This document shows positions 25,101 to 38,516 of a stretch of 64,000 bases of DNA, piece by piece. Below the pieces are notes generated by a model. It saw nothing but the letters and a program-made list of their open reading frames with translations. It was not told the origin of the DNA and searched no databases. This stretch comes from Latrodectus hesperus. Lineage: Eukaryota; Arthropoda; Arachnida; Araneae; Theridiidae. Position 1 is the stretch's first letter. Each line of letters begins with the position of its first letter. Where the stretch lies: NCBI GenBank assembly GCA_037975125.1, contig CM075852.1, forward strand, positions 7,523,258-7,587,257, given 5' to 3'. The translations under genes and the position numbers were made by a program.

Positions 25101-28100
25101 AAATATGTATTATTTACATCATATCAACACACATAATAGATCAAACCTATGTATAAATATTTCATTGTATTATTTATAGTGATGATTTTCATAATTGACA
25201 AGCATTAATTTATCAAAAACATAAACTTTGTCAAAGAATTAGGATTTACCGTATTTGAAGAGGAAAAAAAGTATCAAACATATATATGAAGTTTTTAGTT
25301 TGCACAATTTAATGCTTACATTAGAATTCTAACAGTATTTTATATTTTCAACAAATTTTAAACAAAACATTTTGCATTATATAAATGTAATTACAGTTTT
25401 CTTAAAATGTCTTATTTTTGTGCAATCTTTATTCTGAATGTAATTTTCATCATGTTTGTGTAATAATAAGCACATTTTATTAACAATATGTAAACTGTTA
25501 AAAAATATGTCTCCCATCACATTAGATTTTGTTTCTTTTTTTTTTCAAAAATAATTAAAAACCTGAACAACTTGAATAACATTTCCAGTATTAATGAATG
25601 TGTTGTGTTGCATTTTATTTAAATACTTGGTTTGAGAAATAATATCTATTGTATTTACAATAGTAAGATAATTTTGTATTGACAAAAAATAATTTATCAA
25701 AAATATAAATTGTGCCAAAAAATTAAGAAAATACTTAAAAAATATCAAGAATATATGTTTAAATTTCAGATTAGTAATTTTAATACTCAAATGTTCTAAA
25801 TAAAATTTAGAATAAACATTTTACTTTATGCAAATGTTGCAGTTTTCATATAATATCTGATATTTTTGTGTAATCTATACTTTGAATGAAATTCTTATCT
25901 TGTAATAATATTAAACCAATAAACATCTTGTGCACATTGTGGTAATCTTTTTCTGAATAATACATTTAAGCATGTTTAACTTTCACTTTGAAAATATATG
26001 ATTATGTTAATTTTAAAATAAAATTTTGTTTCTTTTGTTATCAAATATTGATATGTCATTATGTCAATTAAATAAATAATTTGAATTTTTAAAAGAATTA
26101 TATGCTATAATGAATATTAGCTATATTTCATTAAAAAGTATACTTCACCTATAAATCTCACTTTTGCCTCTGAAATAATTATCATTATTTAAATTAGTGA
26201 AGCTTGTGTTGCTATAGATGGTATTGTAATTTTTATAGTTATGGGTTGAAATTGGTGTGACAGGATTTTATCGCTACTACTTATTACAGGTGTAATTGCA
26301 CACTAACACATGAAGTAACTTCATTTATTCAAGGTGTAAGTTAATAAATTTGTTTATTTTCACCTTTGAATTTTAATTTAAAAATATTTCAATAAATTAG
26401 TGTCTGGTCACACACTGCCTTGCTGACAGTTCACTATAGCATAGTTTTAAAACTTCTTCAGAGTAAAAACACTCACACTATTTTGACCATGTTATCTAAC
26501 AAAATTAATGCTGTATTTTTACTATCTGCATATACATTTGTTAAAATATACCTGTTTTTATGTTTAGGACTAATAGGTTTTCATGTGCATAAAATGACCA
26601 TAGTACAACAAATACCTTAAACAGGAATGTGATGCACTAAATCAATACCACAAAGGCAACCACAGTGCTGTTGGGTTGTCTACAATGATATATCTAAAAC
26701 TACTATTTACTCATCTTGAATATATATTTTACCAGATGAAAAAGTATCTAGAATGGTTCCAGCAAAGACTAACCTTTTCTAAATGAATGTGCAATTAAAA
26801 AGTTAAACATGTTTAACAGAAATATCGACAAATCCTTTTGGAGGCTAAATCGACCTGGTCTGAGATGCATAATGATATTACATAACAAAACTTAGAGTGA
26901 CTAGAAGCTATATAAAAAATTAAATTGCAGTATATAAGCATGCAAAATTTTCCAATTCTTGAAGTGAATTTTATAATATTTTGTCAACTCAATATGCAGT
27001 TGAGAAAATTTTTTACAATATACTTCATTTTATGACCTTTCATGAACAAAAGTGTATTATGAAATTACTTTAAAATTTAAACATAATCTAAAAATTTGTA
27101 AGTAACATCAACATTTAATATCTTTTAAAATTGTTATTTTTGAATGTCAAAACAAAAAGCTGATATTAGCACACAATTTTTGGTATTAGCATATTTTATT
27201 CAAGAACTTGTTTTTATATTTTTAGTTTTTAATTATCTCCTTATCATATTAGTAAATCCAACTCAAAAGCAATATATGCCTGGTAATTTTTTTTTTAGAA
27301 AAAATAAAAGGAAAAAAATTCTTGAAAATAACATTGGATAAAGATAGTATGAATGATGGCGATAGTTCTCTGTGCATCCACAAGCAGATCTATTTTGTAT
27401 GTTTTACTTTCTGACTAATTTTAATTATTTTAAAACAACATAAATGAATTAAAAATGTTTTCTTAAAATAACGTTGCAATTTTTATAATTTTAAACATTT
27501 TTTAGGAAATTTAAATAGTTACCTTTAAAATATTGGCAAGATTTAATTTGTGACACACATGCATCATATATGCTTTTACTGAACTTGCATTTCTTCCTTT
27601 ACACAACAGATGGATTCGAATGAATGCGGCTTTTTTACTTTCACTACAACTATGCCTTCTATTATTTTGTTCTCTTCTGTTGTCTTTTGTGTTGAATGTG
27701 AATAAAAGTAAGAAGAAATAACTTTGTGTTCTCACTACACACTAATTCAAACTTAAGACCAACTCGTATTTTAACAATTTTTACGAAAACTAAATCACTT
27801 GTTACAAAAACTGTAGATACGACTACAGTTGGTATATAATATATAGATATTCATTAATAATGTTAACCTTACATGAAAAAAATTTTTTTATTTATTTTAT
27901 AAATATAATGTTGCAAGAAAAAGTATTTTGAGGTTTTTTTATTATTATTATAATGCAATATAAACATTTGAAATCTAAAAATTAAGTGAAAAATTATAGA
28001 GTTTCTTTATATAATGTTGTTACAATTTATTTTTAATTAATATCATATATGCTTCATTTTTTATTGTGACTTTTTTACACAGTATTGTTACATTTGTATA

Positions 28101-30783
28101 CTTTTTACTTAGTCATATTCAGTGCTACATTTTTTACCATATACAAGTTTGTTTTCTAAATTGGTTGACTGGCAATTTTGTATCATCTGAAAACACATTT
28201 TCTTACAATTATTTATTTAAAGTCATTTGGAAAGAAAAATTTGTCTTCTTTTTAATTTTAACTTTTCTTTTTAATTAATTTAAAATTAACAAGAATTTTT
28301 TATTGCAAATGTAGAAGAAAATATTTTAAAAAGAATGGATAAGTTCTTTATTTTTTCCCCTATAAACATTCCTTTAAATAATACTTTAATTCTCAAAGTA
28401 TTTAAAATAAGGTATTTTAAGAAAATCAGATGAAATTACAAATATATGATTTAAGCAACTTAAGTTGTATCATCTTGTAAATGAGAGTATTCAAGTAAAC
28501 AAGTAAAAATGTCTAGCTCTTTTATTATTATTATTTTTGTTACAATTTTATTACTAAATTTAAAATAGTGAATTGTATCATGTATATTGCAATGCCAGTA
28601 TACATTTGTATTATGAAAACCAATATTCATTTTTATCGATGTTTGCCACATTTTCAATAATTAAAAAAATCAGTGTTCAACATTAAATGAATACAAGTAA
28701 TTTAAAAGGCAAAACTGAAGTCTTAGTACATAGAAGTAATATTAAGAGTAATACTCTTATATTGTCTCATAATTATTTTTTAAATAATTTCAGAAAAAAT
28801 GATTTTGTTTGCTATTTTTGCAAAAATGTTTTTATGCATTCTAAAAATTTATATTAACAAATATTTTAACTAAATAGATAATGTTGCAATTTTTAGCAAT
28901 TTCATACTATAAAATTCTATTGGACTTGAAAGCAGTTAAGAAAATATTTTACATTAATCAATCTGCTTATAAAATATTGTTTTTAAAGTGCTTGCTATCA
29001 ATATTAGCTTAAATATCATTGAATAAAACCCTTGAAAACAATCACATTTTTTATTGAATAATAAGCAGTAAAAATGTACATATATTTATAGTGATTATCA
29101 AGTTATTGTCTTGCTTGCTAAAACTTAACAAATATATATATTTAACAGTTTATATGTTTAACATATTTGATGTTGTTCCAGTAATTTATTTCGCTCAATT
29201 AAAATATCTCATATTAAGAAATAAATTGTAATAAAATGATCTTTCAATATACAAAATAAATTAAGCTGTTTACATCCTACTCCAAAACATCCTTGATAGG
29301 TTTTAGCAATCTTCTGTAAAATATGTAATATGAAAAAACGTGTACATAAAATATATATGTATATATAAATATTATTTAAAAAGTTACTAATTATAGTTAT
29401 TCACTTAAATAATCATATAATATATACTTGTTCCTGTAATGGTTTTTAAAGCGAGTGAGATATGCATTCCAAATAATTTAACTTAATTCTCTTAGTATCT
29501 ATCCTCACATTAATTTAATAATAAAAATGATTTGATTTTGAAATTTAAAATATTCATATATTTTAAATTTCAAAATCGTTTAAAATATTTTTATTTAAAA
29601 TTTATCAGTTCAGAATAAGTTCTTCAAATTTAAACATTGAATTTCCCATTTAGAAATTTAAAAAAAAAATTATTTTATACCAATTTGTTCTCATGATGCA
29701 GTTTTTCAGCTCATTTTAATTAATCAAACTTCTATTTTTTCTTCCATATTTCTTAGAAAAAATTATCATATGAAAATATCACTTATGTCTTTTATGTTTC
29801 TAAACGACGTTAATTTAAATATTATATTATTAAATAGAATTTTTAATATTTTTATAGTTTTAATAAAATAAATAAAAATTATATAAAATACTCTTTTTGT
29901 GACAGACTACTTCGATTAAACTATCAGTTTGTATGACTGAAAAGAGTCTGATAAAATAATACCTTAAAAAAAGAATAATATAATTTTAAAAGAAGCTTAA
30001 AAATATATAGATGCATGTTCCAACTTTTTCAATTGTTGGGTAAAAAACATAGTTGCTAGTACAGTAGAAACTCATACCTACAAATTTGTTAGCCATAATA
30101 AACTAAGCAATTACGAATGGAGCTGTGAATCACCTAAAGATAGGAAAATATAAAAATCATGGCGTGATTGTTTCATAAAATTTTTAGATTGTTTGCTACA
30201 CATCAGCTATTGCTGAAATCTTTTATATATGCTGTACATCTAATACTTTTATTTGAAACAAATATATAAATATGTATTTTCATGTATCAAATTATTATTA
30301 GTGCAAGAAACATGTATTAAAATATTTATGTGGATATTATAATTATAAAATACTAAATTTGAGAATTTCTATTTTGGATTTCTATATCCGTGACAGATAT
30401 GAAAACATATTCAGTAAAGATACTGAGATTCTACAGTATATTTAAGTTTTTCATACTAGTCAAAAATATCACTCGCATAATATAAGATAGTTTATATATA
30501 ACATAATCTGCAACATTTAAATGCCATAATTCAATACATTTTCAACCTATGAAATATATTTTTATTAAAACGATTGGAATGCTTTATATAAATATTTTGT
30601 AATACTATATTAAATTTAAAACAGGTAAATCTATCATGAATCTTATATAAAAATATTATTAATAAAAAACAATAATACAAGAATTACTTCTAATTTAAAT
30701 TGTTTGACCAAAAACATTCAAATATAATAATAGCATTTATATCTCGCTTGATATTTACAAATTCTTGCTTGACTTGAATAATT
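25100..30783. other. Intergenic/3' UTR stretch between convergent Mextli and SVIP genes
   Basis: About 5.7 kb of AT-rich sequence. The two genes converge here, so the outer parts may be 3' UTRs. Open frames of 60-80 codons (near 25,545, 26,420, 27,144, 27,511, 28,066 and 28,460) are low-complexity, lack sensible context and are not supported. One perfect short palindrome is listed separately. Nothing else seen. Confidence 0.5.
29534..29577. repeat. Perfect 20-bp palindrome with 4-nt loop
   Basis: GATTTTGAAATTTAAAATAT is followed by TCAT and then its exact reverse complement. Transcribed from either strand it would fold into a short AT-rich hairpin, 1.2 kb past the SVIP stop codon on the SVIP strand. 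It is too short for a typical animal pre-miRNA. Confidence 0.8.
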
Positions 30784-33155
30784 TTAGGTCACCTGCCACT
30801 GTAAAAGTAAAAAAAAATGTATATTAATACATTTTTCTATTAAATTAGTTGTTTTTAAACATGTGAGTGAAATCCTTACTGTTACTTAAACAGGTGAGAG
30901 ACTCTTAAAATATTGAAAAACATATTAAATGTATGAATGTAGTTCTAAAATTTATGCACTTTTTAAAAAATCAAAGTTAATACACTAAAACAACTATGAT
31001 TTTTGAAAAAAAAATCATCTGAGTTATTTACATAACTCTGAATGGTAACAAATATATGATTATAAGATGATTGGAGAATGTTAAAATTTAGAATAATTAT
31101 GGTAGGATTAATTAGGATTTATGGTGTTCAATGTTCAATAGAAAAAATGAATATTATTGCTGTAATCTAGAATTCTAAAATTTTACAACATTTCAACAGA
31201 ATGTACATTTCACTGTACTAATTTGCATGAATAATCTGGAGGATCAATTTAACTTGTATTAATTTTTTTAATGGAAACATACATAATTTTAAGAGAAAAC
31301 ACCATTTTGTGTTAGTATAAACATTTTAGCACATTTCTGTATCATTTTCAAAGTATTATTCCTAACCAATATGTTTTAAAAACTAAGTCTAAAATCATTT
31401 TATTTTCCCTGATGGTGGGCACTGGGTGACTAACCCTTCATCACAACAAGAGTGGAAACTGCTACTCATTTATCGTTATCCGGTGGGCACCATTGAACAA
31501 AGTCACGAAGGCGAGTAGCATTACCCACGTCACTCTACCACAAGCCTGTTTACAGAGTGAGCTACATACATTCATCATCACAACAGAAAGGAAAATGAAA
31601 CAGAGAGAAAAAGGAACGTGTGTCCATGCCCAAACCAAGAAATATAAACCAACAGCTTTGAGTCAGGGAAGCTAACTACTCAGTAATCAGCAGGCAAATC
31701 TAAAATCATGCTCTATTAAACTTCAAGACTTATACTTTTTTTCATTTCAAAATGTTCTCTATAAAATGTACAGAACTATACAGAATAGCCATTTAAGAAT
31801 ACAAATTTGAAGGATTTTCAGATCTAATAATAGCAAATATAAGCCTTGCATGCATCTAATATAAGTTTATACTGCACAGTCTAGAATGTTTAAAGTTTTT
31901 ATGACTAATTATTTTTTCAATACAAATAAAAATTATGTAGTCGCATATACATAGTAACATAACCAATATATTTATTCTGTTTTTTATATTAAGTCTGACA
32001 AATATTAATATATCACTTTTTATTTTACAAAGTTTCAAAAACTTTGAATATCAGTATTTTTCACTGAAAATTTTCTTAAATAAAACCACTTGTTAAACGA
32101 CATGTTTTAATGATGAAGAAAATACTAATGATAAAAAAAGATAGGATGAACATAATTGAATTTCTTATGGAGGCATTAACAATTATGGAGTTATAATTAA
32201 TTAATTATTAAATACTGATGCCAGAAAAGCCAGTAATATTTAGTTACAGAATTAATATAAGTACTATAGAACTTAAATATAATTACAAATGTTTCAAATA
32301 GAAATTTAACTTGTAATTTATTCCTCCCAAACTTTAAACTGCTTTTACAAATAATTATTAATTAACTTATTATTTCAACATGAATAACATGAATGGTTAG
32401 CACATTTTAGTCTAAAATATAAATTAATTTATTTTAAAGATTTCACTTAAAAATCTCTCTCATTAAGTTTAATACATTAGTTTTCAGTTGATGTTAAATA
32501 TACTTTAATTTAACAATCCTACCAACATGTATATAATTTCCCAAATATATAAAAATTCTCTAAACAAAAACTTGTAGTTTGTTAGTCATGCAGACAATGT
32601 AATTCCTTAGAAAAATAATAATTTTTATCTCATTAAAAAATTTCTTTATAATAAATTTTTATTTGCAAAAATATTACTTCTTGAGTGATTAATTTTTCTG
32701 AAGCATTGCAATATATATAAAAAAGAGATATATTTAAACTGTCATAATCCAATATATAGCATTATTTGAAACAGTAAGGTAATTTCAGCATATATAAATA
32801 TATATATAATTAATCGTAAAATTTTTTATAAAACTAATCAAATGCCAAATGAAGAATAATAAAGTGAAAGTATGAAATATAATAAACGCATGGAACATAT
32901 ATTCAATAAATAGTTCAAAATGTAAAAGAAATATAGAATAAAGGAAAATTTTTACTATATTTCATACTTTCACTTTTTTATTCTTCATTTAGCATTTGAT
33001 TAATTATATTTTAGTAATTTTAGTTAAGTTACTTTCATGCTGAATGTATTGCTAAGAATGTGATTTTAGTATGTTTTTGTAATTATTCTTGTATTTTATC
33101 AATTTATGCTTATGATATTCCCAACTATGCTTTATACATATATATATATATATAG

Positions 33156-33247
<92 letters not shown>

Positions 33248-34594
33248 TATATATTCATATATATATATATATATGAATATGATTAATAATTTAGAAAGAT
33301 TTTCCTTGAAATTATTAAAATTAGGACTACAATATAATTAAAATTATAATTTCAACAAATGAATATAATCATACTTAATGTAAACTACTAAGCATGAAGT
33401 TATTAAGTGTTATGGTTATATTAAATATAATTATTGACTTAAATGTAAATAGTAAATTAATATTTACAATAAGATACATAATAAAATAGGACAAACATTT
33501 CAATGCATAATACTTAAAGTTTACCGATTTATGTTAACTGCAAATATGTTAAAATATAATAAATACCCTTAAAGGATTATCTGAACTTGATTTATCCAAA
33601 GCTTCATCAATTTGCTTTGATCTCTCTCTGCTTTTTTCAATACGCTGTGCAGCAACTATGCCATCTTTAAGTCCCCTACATTCTTGTTCACGTTGCCTTT
33701 TCTCAGCTGCTTCAATCATTTTCTGTCGTCTTTCTTCCTATAATGAATACAAGGTGCAACTAAGGTAAGTATTATTTAAAATAAAAACTACTTTAAGTAG
33801 CTCAAAAAATTTATAATAACAATTTAAACTGAAAACTATTTAAAAAAAACAAAGAAATGTAGAAACAAATAATTATTAAATAAGAATAGCTTCGTAACTT
33901 ATTCATCACATAATAAATCTTACTTTTTTGGTAAACTCTTAATTGATTAAAATATAATTACAAAATTTGAGTTCACAAAAAAAATTCTTAAAAACTATAT
34001 TTTATTCGAATAATCAATTAAATATGGGGACAAAATTTTACATATTCATAAATTAAATTCTTGATAAAATCAAATAAAAATTAAAAGATTTCATTTAAAT
34101 GTCTTGCTTGAATGAAGAATCAATGACTGTCTTGCTGTCTTTGGTTTAACCACCTACTCTCCCTCACTGGTTGCTAAAGCTCTGTGGGTTGGAGATGTGT
34201 CCACATTAATATTTGACATCCAAAGTCCTTCCACTGGTGTGGAGAGGAGAGTACCAGCTCAGTTGTGATTTCGTTACCTGACCGTGGTTCAAAATTATGA
34301 GACACTTGATGATGGGCGAGTATTCCAAACCTGTTAACCTAAACGTACTGTCTTGAGCTCGCCTGAACCACTATGTATGTATCTTTGGTTTAATTGTAAT
34401 GCCTTCTTTATAAGTTCAATAAGTACAGCATACCAAATTCAAATACAATAAACTGCTGTATTAACATGTTTTTTGCAATCATAACTTAGTATTTCTTTTC
34501 CCATTTGCTTTTTACATTGTTACATTAAAATATTTTTTAATTAAATGTGTTTCTGATTTATGCATTATTACTATTTTTAAATAAGATTTTATTT

Positions 34595-34652
<58 letters not shown>

Positions 34653-37600
34653 TTTTAATTGCTTTTTAGGCTCTTCAAATTTTCTATCATCTTTTTGTTT
34701 TCATATAATTCCTATATTACTTTTACAATTTCATAATCATATTGTTAAAAAAATGTAATTTTTTAAATTATTTATAAAATTTGATTGTAATACTATGATT
34801 GAAATTTGAGGAAGATTTTGATCCTGTTGTTCCCTGCTTGTTAATTCATGAGAATGTAGCCTATATGGCATTGGATATTATCACATTCTGACAAGTAGAA
34901 AAAAACAGTTTTGGATAGTTTGAATAGTACAAAAAAAATACCTTCTTATTTCAAGATTAACAATTATTTCTAGTGTTCTTTACGGGAAAAAATGAAATAA
35001 CAGCTAATTATGGAAAAATGTAATAAAGTAATTTTACTTTTTTTCTCAGCGATATATTTTTGCAATCATGTGCATATGAATGAGGTTTTATTGTTGAATA
35101 TAAGCAACATATATTACTGTTATAATATAAACTGAACTCAGATTGGGCCTTAAAAAAACTAATTACTGTTAAACCTTATCACTAGCCACATTTTTCTAAA
35201 ATGAAATTTTTTATACTATTAAATTTTTTATTCAAAATTGTCCCAAGACTGATATTGTTATTATTTTATATTACCTTGTAATTTTGATTCTAGGAAGGAA
35301 ATGTAAACATTGACTATTGCTGATTGTGCCAAAAAGCACAGTACGATTATCTGTCATTTTTTTTTATCTCTGTGTAGTATCAGTTTGATATGAAAAAATG
35401 ATTCTAGCTCAGTAAATAATAACTAGATTATTGCAAATTTTTAACATGATTATTTTTGACAATTTAAAGCAAGATTTAAATTGTTATGTGGTAAATCTTT
35501 AAAAGTTTGAATATATAAAATTTATTCAATTTCTAAAATTATTAATCTGACACTACTCTATTTTATTGGTACAAATCTCACCATTTCGACATTTTGGGAA
35601 CAACTTGTAGAAAACAAATAAATACATATTTATTGTTAGTTGAAAAAATTTAATTTGAAAAAGTTTAGATGTTTCCAAAATGTTTAAACACTTCCAGCTA
35701 CATATCATGCTAACATTAATGTTTGGATGACTGGGAGCATTTAGGAGAATTGGTGGGAGGCTAAATCACCATTTTTTATTGGAAAACTCCCCCTACAACT
35801 GCATAAAAATAAGCACCTACTGTATTATGTGGCGATGAAGAAATGTTGCTAAAATGAAACATTGTGATTTTTTTCCTACGTTAGGAATTGGTTGCATTGA
35901 CCATTTTTCTTTTAGCAGCCCAATACAAAGTAGCCTTCATATGATAGTTGTCAAGCATAAGAGAATTAACATTGTCCAGAGATGGGCAAACAGTCAAATG
36001 ACTAAAATTCATTACCTCTCCTGTGAAACACAGGGGGCAGTCAGGGGAGTTAAAAATGCCAATGCGACAAAGATGATCTCGAAGATAGTCATGTCCACTC
36101 GAATTCTAAAATTATATTGTGATTTGTGCAATGACGTAAATACGAGGGGTGCCAAAATAGAATTTTCCGCATAATTGTTGTAAATCTCCATATTTATGGC
36201 ATAATAAAAATTAGGTTGCCAGATACATAAAGAAAACCCACCAAAAAATCACCAAACTTAGAATTTGGTAACTTGGATTATACAGAATCTGCAATTAATA
36301 TTTATCTATATTAATCTGCTAATACTTCAAGAAACTAATATTAGAATTAAGATGTGTGGATTTTATATTTTAAAAAGCATATAATTTTTAAAATGCAATG
36401 GGACAAAAAATGCAAATGGCAAAAAAAGTTCTATTTTCTCTCCAATGAGTGAAGAAAATGATCTTTTAGTCAATTGTTGAGGGAATTTTCAGCATTAAGT
36501 CTTGATTATGCAACACTAGTCACTAAATATTTCAGTCATAAATTAACAAATGCAGATTAAATTCTCAATTAAAATAGAGTTTAAAAACTACTTTTACATT
36601 ATAAAGAATTATATTTATTCTCAAATTGATACATTTCAGAAAACAGGTCTGTAATAACAAATAGAACAACATTTTTATGGTGTGTTCAAAAAATTTCTAT
36701 ACAGTAAGATCTAATTTGTGCATTTTTGCATAACAGGAATAAATACGAACAATTTTTCTCAGATATTTATATCAATTATAAAAATTTGTCTGAAATATTT
36801 CTCAAAAATACATATTATAATTTTTTTCAGATATTTCTGACATTTAAATTTTCCTCAGATCAGATAATAATATTTAAATAACATTAAAAGTATATACCAT
36901 GAAAACAACATATTAGAGGGAAAAAATGTACCAGTAAAATCACTTTTTGTTCCCTTTTTTTCCACCAAATTGCATAGCTTAATTTGTTTGTTTTTTTCAT
37001 TACTTTGCATTATTTTTGTAATTTTATTTTTTGTAAATATCATTTAATTTTTATTAACTTTTTTGTAAATACTAGTGCTAAATTTAAGGTGAAAAAAACA
37101 AAAATTTTAGATATATGTCTGCCCTAGATTAAATTGATATTCAGTGAGAAAATAGATAGGGCTTTTATTTTTGTTTACCAAAATAGCAATGTATGATGCA
37201 ACATACATTAAGCACTTATGAAATACAATATCTGGGTGTGACTCAACAAATTCTCTTGAAACTATTGATAAGACAATATAAAAAATTTTGCAGAGAAAAT
37301 TAGGTTAACTAAATTGCTATCAAAGTTCAAATATTTCCTACTTGATAAGGAAATGAGTAATTACTTACAATACCAAACAATTTTCTATAAATGACATCAT
37401 AAAGATCACTCCTTCATCTTTAATAACTTATATATGACAATAGCAAAGGTAATGTAAGAATGAAACAAGAAAGCATATGTGAAATGCTAGAAAACATTTT
37501 GAATTGCACACAGAAGTAGAAAATAAATTTTGTCTGAATATGCAAATCATTTCTCAAAATAATTTAATGCTGTACCATATGGGGCATAAATATTAAACAT

Positions 37601-38152
37601 TTTGTAGGATAGCACTTCTAATACAAAATTCAAATAAGTGAGAACTTTGTACATGATATTTGACTTAATTTAAAATGAAATTTACCTTTAAGCACTTTTT
37701 CATTGGTAATTTAAAATGGGAGACATAAATCATATCATTTAACTTTGATTTATATCAAACTAATCAAAAATCTTCATTAAAATAATGATCGAATTTAAAA
37801 TGTATATGACTTTTCACAGTCTTAATACACATAAATTTTGCTTCTTATTGCAGTTTCATTGATGTTATGGATGTTTAGGCATCACAGCTAAAAAATAAAA
37901 AGGACATTTTAAAATGAAGTTTTTCCGAAAATATTTCTCAATTATAACGATTTAAACTGAAGATATTTTTAAATGAATTTAAATTCATTGAGAATATAAT
38001 AAAATTTTTAAAATATGCCAGATAAGACAAATATCAAGTATAAATAACAATTATTTAAAAAATAAAAAAACAGGCGGGAAGATCCGACACACCTCACTTG
38101 GAGTTGTGTACGCTGGTTCAGAACCACCACAGCAAGATGTGCAAATTCCCAT
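30784..38152 (-). CDS. SVIP: SVIP homolog (small VCP/p97-interacting protein), 3 exons
   Basis: Coding exons on the minus strand: 38152-38093, 33737-33567 and 30798-30784, all phase 0 with GT/AG borders (donors GTGTGT, GTATTT; acceptors ATTATAG, TTTTACAG). The joined protein is 81 residues; vertebrate SVIP is about 77. It starts [10 protein letters not shown]: Gly2 fits N-myristoylation and Cys4/7/8 fit palmitoylation, as in the family. Exon 2 holds [11 protein letters not shown], a perfect VCP-interacting motif (Rx5AAx2R), then the family's RG-x-x-D block (RGLKD) and a basic helix. The C-terminus NPLR-WQVT matches the family's LRW-x-V ending, with the Trp supplied by the last exon. Known role: membrane-anchored partner and regulator of the p97/VCP ATPase in ER-associated degradation and lysosome maintenance. 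Start chosen because it gives the MGxC myristoylation signal; a stop-free upstream alternative was not seen. Confidence 0.9.
31400..31690 (-). repeat. SINE copy, inverted, in SVIP intron 2
   Basis: Read on the minus strand it contains GTTCAATGGTGCCCACCGGATAACGATAAATGAGTAGC and CTGATGGTGGGC-type ends. This resembles the body of the SINE at 17,285-17,545 (GTTCAGGTGCTCACCAGGTAACAATAAATGAGTACC). A plus-strand open frame of 60 codons falls inside it and is a shadow. Borders approximate. Confidence 0.6.
32832..33005. repeat. Inverted repeat with ~49-base arms (MITE-like or hairpin)
   Basis: The left arm (32,832-32,880; AACTAATCAAATGCCAAATG... to ...GTATGAAATAT) recurs inverted at 32,957-33,005 with a few mismatches, around a ~76-base centre. 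Arms this similar in intronic DNA suggest a small foldback element or a templated inversion. It lies in SVIP intron 2, just beside the (TA)n tract. Confidence 0.65.
33135..33283. repeat. (TA)n microsatellite, interrupted
   Basis: About 150 bases of AT dinucleotide repeat broken by GTAA, TGAA and TTCA interruptions. It lies in SVIP intron 2, about 280 bases from exon 2. The 68-codon minus-strand frame across it is pure Tyr-Ile repeat and not a gene. Confidence 0.95.
34110..34385 (-). repeat. SINE-like dispersed repeat, inverted, in SVIP intron 1
   Basis: A GC-richer island in AT-rich intron. On the minus strand it begins near GTGGTTCAGGCGAGCTCAAG, passes through GTCAGGTAACGAAATCAC and ends near CCAGTGAGGGAGAGTAGGTGG. 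The GTGGTTCAG start also appears after the tRNA-like head at 63,940, which suggests kinship with the tRNA-derived SINE family. No coding frame. Borders approximate. Confidence 0.5.
34596..34651. repeat. (TA)n microsatellite
   Basis: An uninterrupted AT dinucleotide run of about 55 bases in SVIP intron 1. Confidence 0.95.
35881..36110 (-). mobile_element. LINE 3'-end relic (RNase H tail with CPLC motif)
   Basis: The minus strand reads [20 protein letters not shown], then [18 protein letters not shown] and a frame running on through [14 protein letters not shown] to TAA at 35,881. The GHDYL...HR.G...C.LC...E...HL..C pattern is the zinc-binding tail after the RNase H domain in I/R1/Jockey-type LINEs. 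The protein is open through this tail, so the copy is fairly recent, but nothing recognisable continues upstream past about 36,110. It lies in SVIP intron 1 in the gene's own orientation. The plus-strand 106-codon frame over it is a shadow. Confidence 0.7.
36180..38092. other. SVIP intron 1, 5' part; nothing recognised
   Basis: AT-rich sequence between the LINE relic and exon 1. Only a low-complexity 62-codon minus frame near 36,855. No repeat family, RNA gene or exon with plausible borders seen. Confidence 0.5.
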
Positions 38153-38516
38153 AATTAAAAATATTACTTTATGAATATGGAATACATAAATTAGATATTA
38201 AGATACTGAATGGACAGTATCCAAGCTTAATAGCAATAAAAACTATATGTTTTACATCAAAATGTCTAATATTTACATACAATGTTTATTTCAGTTCACT
38301 TAAGGTATCAAAATTTTTATTACAGTTAACGTAATATTCAATGGCTTCTACCACGCATTTAAATAAATGTATGGAGTTAGTTGTATTATCTTATACTTTT
38401 ATATGTTGTTTACATACATATTAAAGTATGGGACAATATTTCAATTTTATATGTGCTCTCTCAAAATGATCACCCCATTAATATGGTTCATTAGAAATAA
38501 AGAAAAATAAGACAAG
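38153..38516 (-). promoter_or_regulatory. SVIP: Probable SVIP 5' UTR/promoter interval, bounded by the BEL LTR
   Basis: The 364 bases between the SVIP ATG and the start of the BEL element. The interval has no CpG-rich segment and no convincing TATA/Inr arrangement that I can single out. If SVIP starts within this interval, the LTR sits just upstream of its core promoter; if a 5' non-coding exon exists, the element may lie in a 5' UTR intron. Inference from position only. Confidence 0.35.

Noticed and set aside
33052..33258. 68-codon minus-strand frame
   Set aside because: It is the translation of the (TA)n microsatellite (Tyr-Ile repeats).
33100..34660. CRISPR or satellite array
   Set aside because: The only repeats are simple TA dinucleotide tracts; there are no spaced direct repeats.
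35854..36174. 106-codon plus-strand frame
   Set aside because: It is the complement of a LINE tail whose minus-strand translation has the recognisable GHDYLRDH and CPLC motifs.
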